A model generated the notes under the pieces. It saw only the letters and a list, made by a program, of their open reading frames with translations, searched no databases and was not told the DNA's origin. Positions 62,533-64,000 of a stretch of 64,000 bases of DNA are shown here, one piece after another (position 1 is the stretch's first letter; each line of letters starts with the position of its first letter). The translations under genes were made by a program, and so were the position numbers. Source of the DNA: Dryas octopetala (lineage: Eukaryota > Streptophyta > Magnoliopsida > Rosales > Rosaceae); the NCBI GenBank assembly GCA_963921425.1, contig OY992837.1:6049896-6113895 (forward strand), read 5' to 3'.

Positions 62533-63325
62533 GAAGTTGAAGCATATGGAAGCTGTTTCTATGGAATGTAGTTCAGTTAAAGTAATAGTTTTTGTTATGG
62601 ATTTTGTTAAGAAATTTTAGAGGGTGTACGAACTCTGTAATTTTGAATGTTTTGAGACCTTTTCATTTTCAATGCACTGGATATTTGTTCCTTGGATTCT
62701 CTGTTTGGTGTCTGAATTATGATTCTTTGGATATTATTTGGCACTGCAGTGATTCACATTGAACTTTGATAGTTGAATTATGGTCACATACCTTTTCTAG
62801 CGGCTGATAATTGATATTGATATTGCTTTTGCAAAATGTAAGGGTCATTAAACTTGTGATTGGTTAGGTTTACAAATAATTTGCAAGCACAGAATGCCGT
62901 TTCTCTCAATTTTTGGATTGGTTTTGTTTTACTAATAGAGATGATTAAGGCTATGGTTGGCACTGTTGCCAGAGGCCAGCTGTTTGCCTCCCATTAGAGA
63001 TGGGTTGCTGGTCTCTTGCACAAGGTCCACTTGCGGCTTTGTTAATAAATGGGTTATTAAAGTGTGGGTTAGGTAGGTAAGTTTTTTTTATGCGATAGTA
63101 GTGCTATTCTTCGTCTTCATGGGGCTTAGGCTCTCCATAATACAAAAGAATAGGGTTGTTCTTGTTAACACCTTGGTAACTAAGCAATCTTCCATTGTTT
63201 ATGTGGGCATCATTGTCCCTCCCCTTGCATTGAATACGGTCTTGAGCAAATTGCATAAAGAACTGTGATGTTAGTGTAATAATGTTACAATAGTGCTAAT
63301 CAACATCATCTTATAGAAAGAGATA
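62533..63325. other. eL36 3' region and spacer
   Basis: Contains the 3' untranslated region and then unremarkable AT-rich DNA. Confidence 0.45.
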
Positions 63326-64000
63326 GTTAGGGGTGTAAACGAGCCGAGCCAAGCCGAATACCACCGTGCTCAGGCTTGGCTTGTTTTAAATTTTTCGAGC
63401 TTGAGCTTGGCTTGGCTTGTTTCTTATACGAGCCGAGCTCGAACGAGCTAAAAAAAAATCGAACCCGATACGAACTCGAGCTGTATCGAGCTTTTTAACA
63501 TAATTTTATCGAAAATATTTTATTAACTACTATTTTTTAAAAATATTAATTTCTATTGAACATTTTCTTCTTGAAAGTATTATAATATGTTAATTTTAAA
63601 CTTAAAGTTAATATATATTGTTAATTAAATTAGATAGGCACCAAAGACTTCTTTAAAACACTATATAGATGAATATGGTTTCCATGAAATACAACTGTAC
63701 CAAATAATTCTATCTAAACATTGATAACTTATAACTTTTGCAAAAATTCTCATTAAAAAAGAGACGTAAGATAGTAGAAGTCTTATAACCAAACATTACA
63801 AAAATAAAGTAGGAAATAAAAATAGCAAGTCCTCATATAAGCTATGAAAAATGAGATATCAAACATATAAACTAGAAAATACGAGCGGCTCACGAGCTTT
63901 TCGAGCCGAACATACTAAAGCTCAAGCTTGGCTTGTTTCTTAAACGAGCGAGCTTCGGCTTGGCTTGTTTGTTTTCGAGCCGAGCTTAAACGAACCAAGC
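63326..64000. mobile_element. Repeat with cgagccgagc ends, running off the window edge
   Basis: Begins GTGTAAACGAGCCGAGCCAA at about 63330. The right part (63,880-64,000) has the inverse-like TTGGCTTGTTTCTTAAACGA and GGCTTGGCTTGTTTG. The AT-rich core is non-coding. This fits a medium-sized plant repeat with palindromic ends whose far end may lie beyond the window. Confidence 0.5.

Overview
The window is nuclear DNA of a flowering plant, most likely a dicot. It is AT-rich, its genes have GT-AG introns, and it encodes plant-specific families: a CNGC channel, a SIAMESE-RELATED CDK inhibitor, an XBAT ankyrin-RING ligase and an At3g17950-like protein. The species cannot be named from sequence alone. 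Ten protein-coding genes can be traced exon by exon. In order they are: a pectin acetylesterase (-, cut by the left edge), a CNGC-type channel (-, with two frame breaks), ALG10 glucosyltransferase (-), actin (-), a SIAMESE-RELATED CDK inhibitor (+), a WDR44-like WD40 protein (+), a small protein of unknown function (+), a 299-residue plant protein with an unassigned conserved domain (+), an At3g17950-like protein (+), the XBAT31/XB3-type E3 ligase (-), and ribosomal protein eL36 (+). That is ten apparently intact or edge-cut genes plus the doubtful CNGC.

Left part (0-20 kb). An ALG10 to pectin-acetylesterase gene pair has been duplicated. The outer copy kept the esterase and only scraps of ALG10 (3.46-3.76 kb). 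The inner copy kept a complete ALG10 (15.5-18.2 kb) and only the first exon of the esterase (14.6-14.8 kb). The CNGC gene lies between them. Two related Mutator-like elements sit here. One is old and internally amplified (11.9-13.9 kb), next to the CNGC start. The other is nearly intact (18761-20067), with about 190-bp terminal inverted repeats, a perfect 9-bp target duplication and a captured alpha-tubulin fragment, which makes it a Pack-MULE. It is itself nested in an older MITE.

Middle (20-45 kb). The actin gene has the four-coding-exon layout and leader intron usual for plant actins. It is followed by repeat-rich intergenic DNA with a solo LTR (25219-25855, 5-bp target duplication) and a 1.2-kb TIR element (28894-30091, 9-bp target duplication). 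The CDK-inhibitor gene and the WD40 gene follow. Just 3' of the WD40 gene is a hierarchical satellite array of about 5.4 kb. Its monomers differ in length by steps of 22 bp (157, 179, 201), and a 2.26-kb block of flank plus array has been duplicated.

Right part (45-64 kb). Ordinary genes are separated by AT-rich DNA. There is a LINE RNase H remnant beside a duplicated copy of the At3g17950-like upstream region, and a repeat of the cgagccgagc type runs off the right edge. The genes are unrelated housekeeping and regulatory genes with no operon-like logic. The main interest lies in gene duplication and decay, gene capture by a MULE, and the satellite.
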